7,524 nucleotides of DNA from an uncultured Veillonella sp. (lineage in GTDB: Bacteria; Bacillota; Negativicutes; Veillonellales; Veillonellaceae). The translations under genes and the position numbers were made by a program. The stretch is from the NCBI GenBank assembly GCA_959608595.1, contig CAUHTB010000027.1:1-7524 (forward strand), in the 5' to 3' direction. A model generated the notes under the pieces. That model searched no databases, was not told the origin of the DNA, and worked only from the letters and a program-made list of their open reading frames with translations. This document shows, piece by piece, positions 1 through 5,875 of this stretch. Every line of letters starts with the position of its first letter. Within the stretch, counting starts at the first letter, position 1.

Positions 1-651
1 GTGGGGGGCACATCATTAGCGACGCATCCACTAGAGATTACCTTCCATGGACGGTCTTGTCATATAGCATCATTAACTGACTCTGGTATTAATGCCTTAG
101 ACTGTGCTGTAGATTTATATCAAAAAATAAAAGAGTTAAAGAAAATGTTCCCTAAAGGGGCTATTGTAGGGACCATTTTTACTGAAGCTGGTACAGCACC
201 AAATGTAGTAACTCCTAAGGCTACGATTCGTATGACTGTTCGCGGTAGTACGGTGGACGATTTAGAAGGTATTATTTTGCCGGCTATCAAAGAGGCTGCT
301 AAAGAGATCGGAGTATCTTATGGGGCCCGTGTTGAGATGCATCATTATGAGCCTCTCTTTAAGGATATGCGTCAAGATAAACAGCTATTAGATCTCTTTA
401 ACGATGTGATGACTGAATTTGGTGAAACGCCCCGTATATTGCCTGATGATGAGGCTGATGGTAGTACAGATGTAGGAAATGTATCTTATGAAGTACCAAC
501 AGCACAGCCCACATTACAGATTGGATTAGGCTTAGAAGCTCATACACCAGAGTTCACTTGTGCAGCAGGTTCCGACTATGGATTGGAGCAAGCGATTAAG
601 GGCGCTAAGATTATGGCTGTGGTAGCCTTGCGTTATGCAGTAGGTAAGTGA
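1..651 (+). CDS. M20-family amidohydrolase/peptidase, C-terminal part (5' end cut by the window)
   Basis: This is the last 216 codons or so of an M20-family zinc hydrolase, a group that cleaves amide bonds in N-acyl amino acids, dipeptides or p-aminobenzoyl-glutamate. What is left is the lid/dimerisation domain and the end of the catalytic domain. The dimerisation motif FHGRSCHIAS lies near residues 15-24; its first His normally reaches into the partner's active site. The GSTDVGNVSYEVPT block (154-167) and the AHTPEF...AAGS segment, with a probable metal-ligand His181, resemble PM20D2/AbgB-type members. The N-terminal metal-binding half (usually 170-190 residues) lies outside the window, so the GTG at base 1 is an internal codon, not a start. 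The substrate cannot be assigned. An intrinsic terminator lies about 70 bases downstream. Family assignment is firm; subfamily is inference. Confidence 0.88.
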   Translation: MGGTSLATHPLEITFHGRSCHIASLTDSGINALDCAVDLYQKIKELKKMFPKGAIVGTIFTEAGTAPNVVTPKATIRMTVRGSTVDDLEGIILPAIKEAAKEIGVSYGARVEMHHYEPLFKDMRQDKQLLDLFNDVMTEFGETPRILPDDEADGSTDVGNVSYEVPTAQPTLQIGLGLEAHTPEFTCAAGSDYGLEQAIKGAKIMAVVALRYAVGK

Positions 652-658
652 TGTTCAA

Positions 659-682
659 TTTTTGACATATAGAGGTCAAAAA
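659..682. repeat. Perfect 8-bp inverted repeat over the -35 box
   Basis: TTTTTGAC (659-666) and GTCAAAAA (675-682) are exact reverse complements separated by 8 bases. The left arm contains the TTGACA -35 hexamer of the promoter at 662-690, so the repeat is placed as a repressor operator would be. As RNA it would be a weak AU-rich hairpin with no U-run after it, so a terminator is unlikely. The binding protein, if any, is unknown. Confidence 0.5.
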
Positions 683-690
683 GGTACAAT
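662..690 (+). promoter_or_regulatory. Sigma-A type promoter for the ABC-F/fol cluster
   Basis: TTGACA (662-667) is a perfect -35 box, followed by a 17-base spacer and TACAAT (685-690), one mismatch from consensus. Transcription should start near 697. A TATAAT at 694-699 has no matching -35 element. This is the best promoter in the window and the only good one ahead of the ABC-F and folate genes. Its transcript must pass through the terminator hairpin at 719-747 before reaching the first gene. Confidence 0.75.
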
Positions 691-718
691 AGATATAATA
701 TTTAAGTAAGTATGAAAC

Positions 719-747
719 AAGCCGTCTTCAACAAGACGGCTTTTATT
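719..747 (+). terminator. Intrinsic terminator between the M20 gene and the ABC-F gene, possibly an attenuator
   Basis: A 10-bp perfect stem, AAGCCGTCTT (719-728) with AAGACGGCTT (733-742), closes on a CAAC loop; the T-rich tract TTTTATT (741-747) overlaps its end. This is a textbook rho-independent terminator and would end the M20 transcript. It also lies between the promoter at 662-690 and the ABC-F start at 763, so transcripts from that promoter meet it in their leader. I see no upstream segment able to pair with the 5' arm as a classical antiterminator. Confidence 0.85.
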
Positions 748-749
748 CC

Positions 750-756
750 GGTGGAG
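750..756 (+). promoter_or_regulatory. Ribosome binding site fixing the ABC-F start at 763
   Basis: GGTGGAG lies 6 bases before ATG 763. The in-frame ATG at 712 has only a weak AAGTAAG-like sequence before it, and its first codons are made of the terminator stem. This favours 763 as the start. Confidence 0.7.
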
Positions 757-762
757 ATAGAT

Positions 763-2319
763 ATGAGTGTTTTAACCGTTTCAAATGTAACCCATGGTTT
801 TGGAGCGCGACAAATTTTAGATGATGCATCATTCCGCTTGTTGAAAGGTGAACATGTAGGGTTAATTGGTGCTAATGGTGAAGGCAAGTCTACATTCCTA
901 AATATCATTACAGGCAAAATACCTCCTGATGAAGGTAAAATTGAATGGTCCAATCAAGTAACTGTAGGTTATTTGGATCAACATGCGGTCCTCGAAAAGG
1001 GCATGACCATTCGCGACGTATTGCAACGAGCTTTTGATGATTTGTTTGTAATGGAGCAAAACATTAACGATGCGTACAATCGCATGGGTGATGTGTCTGA
1101 AGATGAAATGAATAAGCTTCTCGAGCAAGTAGGGGAGTGGCAAGAAATTCTAGAGCAGCGTGGCTTCTATGAAATTGATGCGGTTATTGAGCGTACAGCT
1201 GCAGGTTTGGGCCTTATGGATATTGGACTTGACCGAGATGTTACGGAGCTCAGCGGTGGCCAGCGTACAAAGGTTTTACTTACAAAACTTTTACTAGAAA
1301 AACCGACGATTTTGCTCTTGGACGAACCGACAAATTATCTTGATGTAGAGCATATCCAATGGTTGCAAAACTATTTACAAAACTACGAAAATGCGTTCAT
1401 CTTGATTTCTCATGATATGGAGTTTTTAAATTCCGTAGTCAACGTGATTTATCATATCGAGCAAGCAGTTTTAACGCGTTATACTGGCGACTATCATCAG
1501 TTCCAAGCGGCTTATGAAGTGAAAAAAGCGCAAGCAGCTAAGGCTTATGAGCGTCAACAACAAGAAATTGAGCGCATGGAAGACTTTATCCAACGCAATA
1601 AGGCTCGTGTAGCAACGCGTGGTATGGCAAATTCTCGAGCTAAACGGTTAGAGAAAATGGAGATTTTGGAAAAGCCAAAAGAGTACATTAAACCAAGTTT
1701 TGGTTTTAAAGAAGGCCGTACGCCAAGTCGTTTTATTGTAGAGGCCTTTGGTTTGGAATTAGGCTATGATGAACCGTTGACTCGACCAGTAGACTTTCAA
1801 ATTGAAAGAAATAAAAAAATCGCTATTCGTGGCGTTAATGGTCTAGGTAAAACGACATTATTGAAAACAATTTTAGGGTTATTAAAACCGGTGAGTGGTG
1901 AGTTGGTAAAAGGTGATTTCTTACAAATTGGGTATTTTGCTCAAGAAGATACACCATCCAATTCTGAAACTGCCTTAGATTATATTTGGAATGAATATCC
2001 GGCAATGACTAATGCAGAAGTACGTGCAGCGCTTGCTCGTTGTGGCCTTACTAACGAGCATATTACATCGCAAATGCGCGTGTTATCTGGTGGTGAGAAT
2101 GCAAAGGTTCGCTTATGTAAACTGATGCAAAATAAGTACAATGTACTCGTATTAGACGAACCAACGAATCACTTGGACATTTATGCAAAAGAAGAACTGA
2201 GTCGTGCTTTGCGTGAGTTCAAAGGAACTATCGTTTTAGTAAGTCATGAACCTGAATTTTATAAAGATTGGGTTACGGATATTTGGAATATTGAGGATTG
2301 GACGACGAAAATCGTTTAG
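763..2319 (+). CDS. ABC-F family ATP-binding protein (ribosome-associated translation factor type)
   Basis: A 518-residue protein with two ABC ATPase domains and no membrane segment, the layout of ABC-F proteins, which act on the ribosome rather than in transport. Domain 1 has Walker A GANGEGKST (36-44), Q-loop Gln73, signature LSGGQ (163-167), Walker B with catalytic Glu188 and switch His217. Domain 2 has GVNGLGKTT (357-365), Gln394, LSGGE (441-445), catalytic Glu466 and His495, so both sites look active. The charged linker at about 250-310 (QNK-type run rich in Arg, Lys and Glu) fits the P-site tRNA interaction motif. Length and linker are closest to YbiT/YkpA-type housekeeping members; a resistance role cannot be excluded. 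The start at 763 is chosen over in-frame ATG 712 for its ribosome binding site and the conserved MSVLTVSNV beginning. folE follows after 8 bases. Confidence 0.93.
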   Translation: MSVLTVSNVTHGFGARQILDDASFRLLKGEHVGLIGANGEGKSTFLNIITGKIPPDEGKIEWSNQVTVGYLDQHAVLEKGMTIRDVLQRAFDDLFVMEQNINDAYNRMGDVSEDEMNKLLEQVGEWQEILEQRGFYEIDAVIERTAAGLGLMDIGLDRDVTELSGGQRTKVLLTKLLLEKPTILLLDEPTNYLDVEHIQWLQNYLQNYENAFILISHDMEFLNSVVNVIYHIEQAVLTRYTGDYHQFQAAYEVKKAQAAKAYERQQQEIERMEDFIQRNKARVATRGMANSRAKRLEKMEILEKPKEYIKPSFGFKEGRTPSRFIVEAFGLELGYDEPLTRPVDFQIERNKKIAIRGVNGLGKTTLLKTILGLLKPVSGELVKGDFLQIGYFAQEDTPSNSETALDYIWNEYPAMTNAEVRAALARCGLTNEHITSQMRVLSGGENAKVRLCKLMQNKYNVLVLDEPTNHLDIYAKEELSRALREFKGTIVLVSHEPEFYKDWVTDIWNIEDWTTKIV

Positions 2320-2323
2320 GAGG
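2318..2323 (+). promoter_or_regulatory. Ribosome binding site of folE overlapping the ABC-F stop
   Basis: AGGAGG shares two bases with the TAG stop of the ABC-F gene and lies 4 bases before ATG 2328. It decides the folE start against an in-frame TTG at 2298, which has no ribosome binding site and would overlap the ABC-F gene. The arrangement suggests translational coupling. Confidence 0.75.
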
Positions 2324-2327
2324 ACCG

Positions 2328-2897
2328 ATGAATCAACGTGCAAAGGACGGGATAAAGCAATTTTTAGCGGCTTTATCTGTTGATACTGAGGCGCCAGAGC
2401 TAGAGAAAACACCAAGTCGTGTAACAGAATTATATAGTGAATTATTCAGTGGCGTAGGATTAGATACAAAGTCAGCCTGGGGTGAAACATTTAGTACTGA
2501 TTATAAGGGTCTTGTAGCGGTTACAGGAATTCCTTTTTACTCTATGTGTGAGCACCACTTGTTGCCATTCTTTGGAACCGTGGATATTGTGTACCAACCT
2601 AAGGATGGGTGTGTGGCAGGGCTTAGCAAGTTTCAAGATATTGTTAATATTCTTAGCCGGAGGCCGCAACTACAAGAGCGGTTAGCATCAGAATTAGCAG
2701 ATGCAATTATGAATGATTTATCTGCTCATGGTGTATTCGTACGCATTACATCGACTCAGTTGTGTATGCTTATCAAAGGGACCATGCAGCAAGATTCAAA
2801 GGTTATTACATTAGAAAGCCGTGGTGTGTTAGCAGAGACTGGCACATTACGAGATGAAGCGTTGGCAATGTTAGGTGGAGGACAGGCAAATGTTTAA
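2328..2897 (+). CDS. folE: GTP cyclohydrolase I (FolE), with divergent active-site residues
   Basis: A 189-residue FolE, normal length for a Firmicutes member. The enzyme converts GTP to 7,8-dihydroneopterin triphosphate plus formate, the first step of folate synthesis, in the cytoplasm. Zinc ligands are present: Cys74 and His77 in the SMCEHHLLPFFG block, and Cys146. The second His of that block (His76) matches catalytic His112 of E. coli. The TPSRV motif, the Ser-Lys pair (100-101) and QLQER are also kept. Three active-site positions differ by eye alignment: E. coli His179 is Gln144 (CAG), Arg139 is Asp104, and Arg185 is Lys150. The His179 equivalent is needed to complete the reaction in E. 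coli. It sits between the ABC-F gene and folP, overlapping folP by 8 bases, which supports a working folate role. Family call firm; full activity uncertain. Confidence 0.92.
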   Translation: MNQRAKDGIKQFLAALSVDTEAPELEKTPSRVTELYSELFSGVGLDTKSAWGETFSTDYKGLVAVTGIPFYSMCEHHLLPFFGTVDIVYQPKDGCVAGLSKFQDIVNILSRRPQLQERLASELADAIMNDLSAHGVFVRITSTQLCMLIKGTMQQDSKVITLESRGVLAETGTLRDEALAMLGGGQANV

Positions 2898-3726
2898 ACG
2901 TAGAAATTACACATGGAATGATGGCAAAAGTTTATCTTTGTGCGATCGTACCCTTATTATGGGGATACTAAATGGTACGCCTGACTCTTTCTCTGATGGT
3001 GGTAAATTCAATACTCCAGAAGCGGCAGCAGCACATGTAACGCAAATGATTGAAGATGGTGCTGATATCATTGATTTAGGCGTAGAATCTACGCGCCCTG
3101 GTTGCACACCATTGACAGCAGATGAAGAAATTGAACGCTTAGCCCAATTGATAGACCCTGTACTACATGCATCTACAGTACCTGTATCTATCGATACCTA
3201 TCATGCTAAAACTGCTGATTATGCACTTTCAAAGGGCGCTCATATTTTAAATGATATTTGGGGCTTACACTATGATCCTGATATGGCAGCAATAGCCGCA
3301 AAATACAAGGTACCTGTAATCATCATGCACAATAGTAATGATACAAACTATGGTGACATCATTGAAGATATGAAGGCATACTTCTTCTTTGCTGTAGATA
3401 AAGCCTTAAAGGTTGGTGTAACACCACAACAAATTTGGCTTGATCCAGGTATCGGATTTTTTGGTAAAACAGAAGAACAAAATATTGAAGTTATGCAACG
3501 TTTAGGCGAATTAACGGCTTATGAATACCCTATTTTACTTGCGCCTAGCCGTAAGGGTTTTATCGGTTCTATGTTGGGCGGTTTACCTCCAGAAGAACGC
3601 GATGAAGGCACGGTAGCGGCTTGTATTACGGGTGTATTCCAAGGTGTTGATATGGTGCGTGTTCATAATGTGAAAATGCACAAACGCGCCTTGGCCGTAG
3701 CAGATGGCCTATTACGAGGTGAATAA
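2890..3726 (+). CDS. folP: Dihydropteroate synthase (FolP)
   Basis: A 278-residue TIM-barrel enzyme that joins 6-hydroxymethyl-7,8-dihydropterin pyrophosphate to p-aminobenzoate to give 7,8-dihydropteroate; it is the sulfonamide target. Both family signatures are present: MGILNGTPDSFSDGG (24-38) and DIIDLGVESTRPG (59-71, with Leu-Gly-Val where most have Val-Gly-Gly). Further matches are the pterin-pocket SIDT (100-103), LND (120-122) and LDPGIGF (184-190), the SRKGFIG lysine loop (220-226) and the C-terminal VRVHNV arginine (256-261). ATG 2890 is chosen because GGTGGAGG at 2874-2881 lies 8 bases upstream; the in-frame GTG at 2875 lies inside that ribosome binding site. The gene overlaps folE by 8 bases and folB by one, so it is translated as part of the operon. 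No truncation is seen. Confidence 0.97.
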   Translation: MFKRRNYTWNDGKSLSLCDRTLIMGILNGTPDSFSDGGKFNTPEAAAAHVTQMIEDGADIIDLGVESTRPGCTPLTADEEIERLAQLIDPVLHASTVPVSIDTYHAKTADYALSKGAHILNDIWGLHYDPDMAAIAAKYKVPVIIMHNSNDTNYGDIIEDMKAYFFFAVDKALKVGVTPQQIWLDPGIGFFGKTEEQNIEVMQRLGELTAYEYPILLAPSRKGFIGSMLGGLPPEERDEGTVAACITGVFQGVDMVRVHNVKMHKRALAVADGLLRGE

Positions 3727-4088
3727 TGGATAAAATCGTTTTAAAAAACATGGCATTTTATGGATACCATGGCAATTTGACATCTGAACAAGCGCAAGGA
3801 CAGCGCTTTTTTGTAGATGTTGAAATTACTACGGATCTTACAAAGGCCGGTCAAAGTGACCAGTTAGAGGATTCTATCAATTATGTAGAAGTATATGAGC
3901 TTGTAGAATCTGTTATGACTGGAGAAAAACATAATTTATTAGAGCGTTTAGGTGCACTTATTGCCGACTCTTTATACCAACATTATCAAGGTATCGTTGG
4001 CTTATCTGTAACGGTGCGCAAACCATCTGTACCTATTGCTGGTATCCTAGATTATGTTGAGGTTGTCACTACAAGAGGTCAAATTTGA
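3726..4088 (+). CDS. folB: Dihydroneopterin aldolase (FolB)
   Basis: A 120-residue protein of the FolB family, the usual length. It cleaves 7,8-dihydroneopterin to 6-hydroxymethyl-7,8-dihydropterin and glycolaldehyde. Seen in the sequence: the N-terminal FYGYHG motif (11-16), Glu21 after it, Tyr53 in INYVEVY, the LLERL motif whose Glu73 anchors the pterin, and the catalytic Lys99 in VRKPSVPIAG. All residues expected for activity appear present. Its ATG shares one base with the folP stop (TAATG), with GAGGTG at 3716-3721 as ribosome binding site inside folP. Its stop in turn overlaps the folK ATG by one base. It supplies the substrate for FolK, encoded next. Confidence 0.96.
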   Translation: MDKIVLKNMAFYGYHGNLTSEQAQGQRFFVDVEITTDLTKAGQSDQLEDSINYVEVYELVESVMTGEKHNLLERLGALIADSLYQHYQGIVGLSVTVRKPSVPIAGILDYVEVVTTRGQI

Positions 4089-4561
4089 TGTATACCTATT
4101 ACATCAGTGTAGGTTCAAATATAGGTGATAAAAGAGGCTATATTAATTCCGCTTTTCACCTATTACAAGGGCATGAGGCCGTTTCAGAGGTTATTAGTTC
4201 TTCTTTGATAGAAACGGAACCTTGGGGATATACAGATCAGGCGTCATTTATTAATGGCATGTGGTCTTGTAAAAGTACTTTGAATCCTCATGAAATGTTA
4301 AGTGTCCTTCAGTCCTTAGAACAAGAGGCTGGTCGTGAACGACTCATTCACTGGGGACCACGTACATTAGATTTAGATATTATTTTGGCTTTTGATGAAG
4401 CCGGTTCTATGATTTCCATTTGTGCTGAAACTCTAACTATACCGCATCCTTATTTTTGGGATAGAACCTTTGTCTTAGAACCTTTACATGAGTTGTTACC
4501 AACTTTTACCTATAAGGGTATCTCAATTAGCGAGCGACTAGCTACATTAAGTTTGGCATAG
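4088..4561 (+). CDS. folK: 6-hydroxymethyl-7,8-dihydropterin pyrophosphokinase (FolK)
   Basis: A 157-residue HPPK, full length for the family. It transfers pyrophosphate from ATP to 6-hydroxymethyl-7,8-dihydropterin, making the FolP substrate. Motifs are the N-terminal SVGSNIGD (7-14), ETEPWG (42-47), FIN (54-56), the LEQEAGRER segment (78-86), the signature HWGPRTLDLDIIL (88-100) with magnesium ligands Asp95 and Asp97, and IPHPYFWDRTFVLEPL (118-133). The start is ATG 4088, overlapping the folB stop by one base (TGATG); AAGAGGT at 4073-4079 is the ribosome binding site. An in-frame TTG at 4085 is less likely. It is the last fol gene of the cluster, with no clear terminator after it, so some read-through into the next two genes is possible. 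Confidence 0.97.
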   Translation: MYTYYISVGSNIGDKRGYINSAFHLLQGHEAVSEVISSSLIETEPWGYTDQASFINGMWSCKSTLNPHEMLSVLQSLEQEAGRERLIHWGPRTLDLDIILAFDEAGSMISICAETLTIPHPYFWDRTFVLEPLHELLPTFTYKGISISERLATLSLA

Positions 4562-4586
4562 AAGTCCACAAAGATATTAAAAAAAT

Positions 4587-4635
4587 TTACAGTTATACCT
4601 AGAATTGGGATTATATTAATAGGAACTTACTGTAA
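4587..4635. repeat. Imperfect nested inverted repeat between folK and the next gene
   Basis: TTACAGT (4587-4593) pairs with ACTGTAA (4629-4635), and inside these CCTA (4598-4601) pairs with TAGG (4620-4623). There is no T-tract after it, so it is not a normal intrinsic terminator. The rest of the 123-base gap (4562-4684) is AT-rich. TTTACA (4586-4591) and TATATT (4612-4617) look like promoter boxes but are 20 bases apart, so no promoter is called. Function unknown; chance is possible at this base composition. Confidence 0.3.
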
Positions 4636-4684
4636 TGGCAATATATTATTACGTTTTATGCCTGGGGATTCATAGGGAGTATAA

Positions 4685-5491
4685 ATGAATATAAAACGTA
4701 TCGGTTTATGCATACTAGCATTAATTGTAGTGGGGCTCTCCTATTGGCTTGCAGTAGGTGGCAATTACGACAGTAAAACAGTACGCATAGACCCAGAAGA
4801 GCATACATTAGTAAATTCTAGTGATGCCATCATTTCAAAACGAATATTAGCGATGAAGTCTATCGACTCACAAGTGTACTTTCTAGGTTATGAAGGGTAT
4901 GGTATTTATAATTTAGCTGATAATACACTTCGGTTGATGCCTATTACCTTTCGTGGCCAACATATTGAGCCACCGAAGACCGAGAATTACCAACGTGGTT
5001 TACGAGAGATTACTATGGTAAAAACTTTCTCTGATTTTAGTGGGCCAGAACAATCCGTACTCAAGGATTTGTTGGAATCTACAGATAGAGGAGCTCATTA
5101 TTATGGGGACTTTTACCATTCAGGTTATGAGTCATCCCTCATTGACATGAAGGATCAATATTTTATAACGAATACGGTACGAGCTTTAAAGCGTATAAAT
5201 CATACATTGTATGTATATGATGCGTCAGGGTTTATTATCATTGATTTAGATAGTCGTCGTATTCAAGGGTTCTTTAATAATCGTCTAGGTGGAGAAGGAC
5301 CCAAAGGAGTACCTGATAGCTTGCGTGGCCATTATGGTTCAGATTTCACGATGATATATGCATTGTCCAAGTTAGATCCAAAGGATTTAGAGATTTTATG
5401 GTCAATGCGAAAGCAATATTTAGAAAAGTCACCACAAGTGATGGAGAACAAGGATTTATTCCCTCTTAATCTTGATGAGATGACTTTATAG
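4685..5491 (+). CDS. Unrecognised membrane-anchored or exported protein with an internal repeat
   Basis: A 268-residue protein I cannot assign to a family. Residues 5-23 form one hydrophobic helix after a short basic N-terminus (Lys4, Arg5), so it is probably an uncleaved signal anchor with the rest outside the membrane. No lipobox Cys is seen after the helix. Two segments resemble each other, 64-83 (VYFLGYEGYGIYNL...) and 175-194 (LYVYDASGFIIIDL...); both follow a strand-turn-strand pattern such as that of beta-propeller or WD-like repeat units. The region 110-170 is polar and rich in Asp, Ser and Tyr. The start has a good ribosome binding site, AGGGAG at 4674-4679, 5 bases upstream. The next gene follows after 10 bases with its ribosome binding site overlapping this stop, so the two are probably co-expressed. 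Confidence 0.8.
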   Translation: MNIKRIGLCILALIVVGLSYWLAVGGNYDSKTVRIDPEEHTLVNSSDAIISKRILAMKSIDSQVYFLGYEGYGIYNLADNTLRLMPITFRGQHIEPPKTENYQRGLREITMVKTFSDFSGPEQSVLKDLLESTDRGAHYYGDFYHSGYESSLIDMKDQYFITNTVRALKRINHTLYVYDASGFIIIDLDSRRIQGFFNNRLGGEGPKGVPDSLRGHYGSDFTMIYALSKLDPKDLEILWSMRKQYLEKSPQVMENKDLFPLNLDEMTL

Positions 5492-5495
5492 GAGG
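5490..5495 (+). promoter_or_regulatory. Ribosome binding site overlapping the upstream stop
   Basis: AGGAGG begins inside the TAG stop of the 268-residue gene and lies 6 bases before ATG 5502. This consensus site, overlapping the stop, points to coupled translation of the two membrane-protein genes. Confidence 0.7.
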
Positions 5496-5501
5496 TATAT
5501 T

Positions 5502-5738
5502 ATGCTTTGGTCAATTATTGTAGGCGGTTTCATTGGTTTTGTAGCTGGTCGCATTACTAAAAAAGCGCAAAGTATGGGGATTATTCTTCGTGTTATTGCT
5601 GGCTTAGTTGGTGCTTCCGTAGGCCAAGCGTTGCTTGGTACATGGGGTCCAAGCCTTGCGGGCATGGCATTGATTCCGTCCATCGTTGGTGCAGTTATCG
5701 TGATTGCTGTAGTCAGCTTCTTTACTGGACGAGATTAA
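5502..5738 (+). CDS. GlsB/YeaQ/YmgE-type small membrane protein (transglycosylase-associated family)
   Basis: A 78-residue, very hydrophobic protein with three predicted membrane helices at about 1-17, 26-45 and 52-74, and charged tips (KK at 20-21, RD at the end). The glycine pattern GGFIGFVAGRI (8-18) and the second-helix stretch AGLVGASVGQALLG (33-46) match the Transgly_assoc family (GlsB/YeaQ/YmgE), which is widespread and often stress-induced. Despite the family name, no enzymatic activity is established for it and none can be inferred here. It follows the 268-residue gene by 10 bases and is followed at once by a strong terminator, so it ends the transcription unit. Confidence 0.88.
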   Translation: MLWSIIVGGFIGFVAGRITKKAQSMGIILRVIAGLVGASVGQALLGTWGPSLAGMALIPSIVGAVIVIAVVSFFTGRD

Positions 5739-5750
5739 TTATATAAGGTA

Positions 5751-5787
5751 AGGACTAGTATAGGATTTCCTATACTGGTCTTTTTTT
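5751..5787 (+). terminator. Strong intrinsic terminator after the small membrane protein gene
   Basis: GACTAGTATAGG (5753-5764) pairs with CCTATACTGGTC (5769-5780) through 12 pairs, one of them a G-U wobble, around an ATTT loop. Seven Ts follow (5781-5787). This is a clear rho-independent terminator separating the upstream genes from the dehydrogenase gene. Confidence 0.93.
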
Positions 5788-5808
5788 ATCGCTTTATATC
5801 CATTTTCC

Positions 5809-5836
5809 TATATACCTATGAGAAAATAGGTATATA
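5809..5836. repeat. Perfect 11-bp palindrome upstream of the dehydrogenase gene, candidate operator
   Basis: TATATACCTAT (5809-5819) and ATAGGTATATA (5826-5836) are exact reverse complements around GAGAAA. The right arm overlaps a TATAAT hexamer (5833-5838), which could be a -10 box, though no good -35 lies 16-18 bases upstream. The position, about 135 bases before the start codon, and the exact symmetry fit a dimeric regulator's binding site. It is not followed by a T-tract, so it is not a terminator. It does not match the Rex, CRP or FNR consensus as I know them. Confidence 0.55.
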
Positions 5837-5875
5837 ATAGTTTATGTATTTTAAATTTAAGGTATATTAATATAG

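Noticed and set aside
694..699. TATAAT as a second -10 box
   Set aside because: No -35-like hexamer at 16-18 bases upstream (671-676 is AGAGGT) and no TG extension.
712..762. Upstream in-frame ATG adding 17 residues to the ABC-F protein
   Set aside because: The added codons are built from the terminator hairpin, the ribosome binding site is weak, and ATG 763 has GGTGGAG and a family-typical beginning. It is kept only as a possible antitermination element.
702..1143. Minus-strand open frames, also at 2472-2669, 2907-3107, 5486-5683 and 6138-6449
   Set aside because: All lie opposite well-supported genes, have no recognisable domains and lack ribosome binding sites, so they are shadows.
2298..2327. 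TTG start extending FolE by 10 residues into the ABC-F gene
   Set aside because: No ribosome binding site; ATG 2328 follows a consensus AGGAGG.
5863..5874. Palindrome TATATTAATATA
   Set aside because: Only A and T bases in a very AT-rich stretch, so it is likely by chance.
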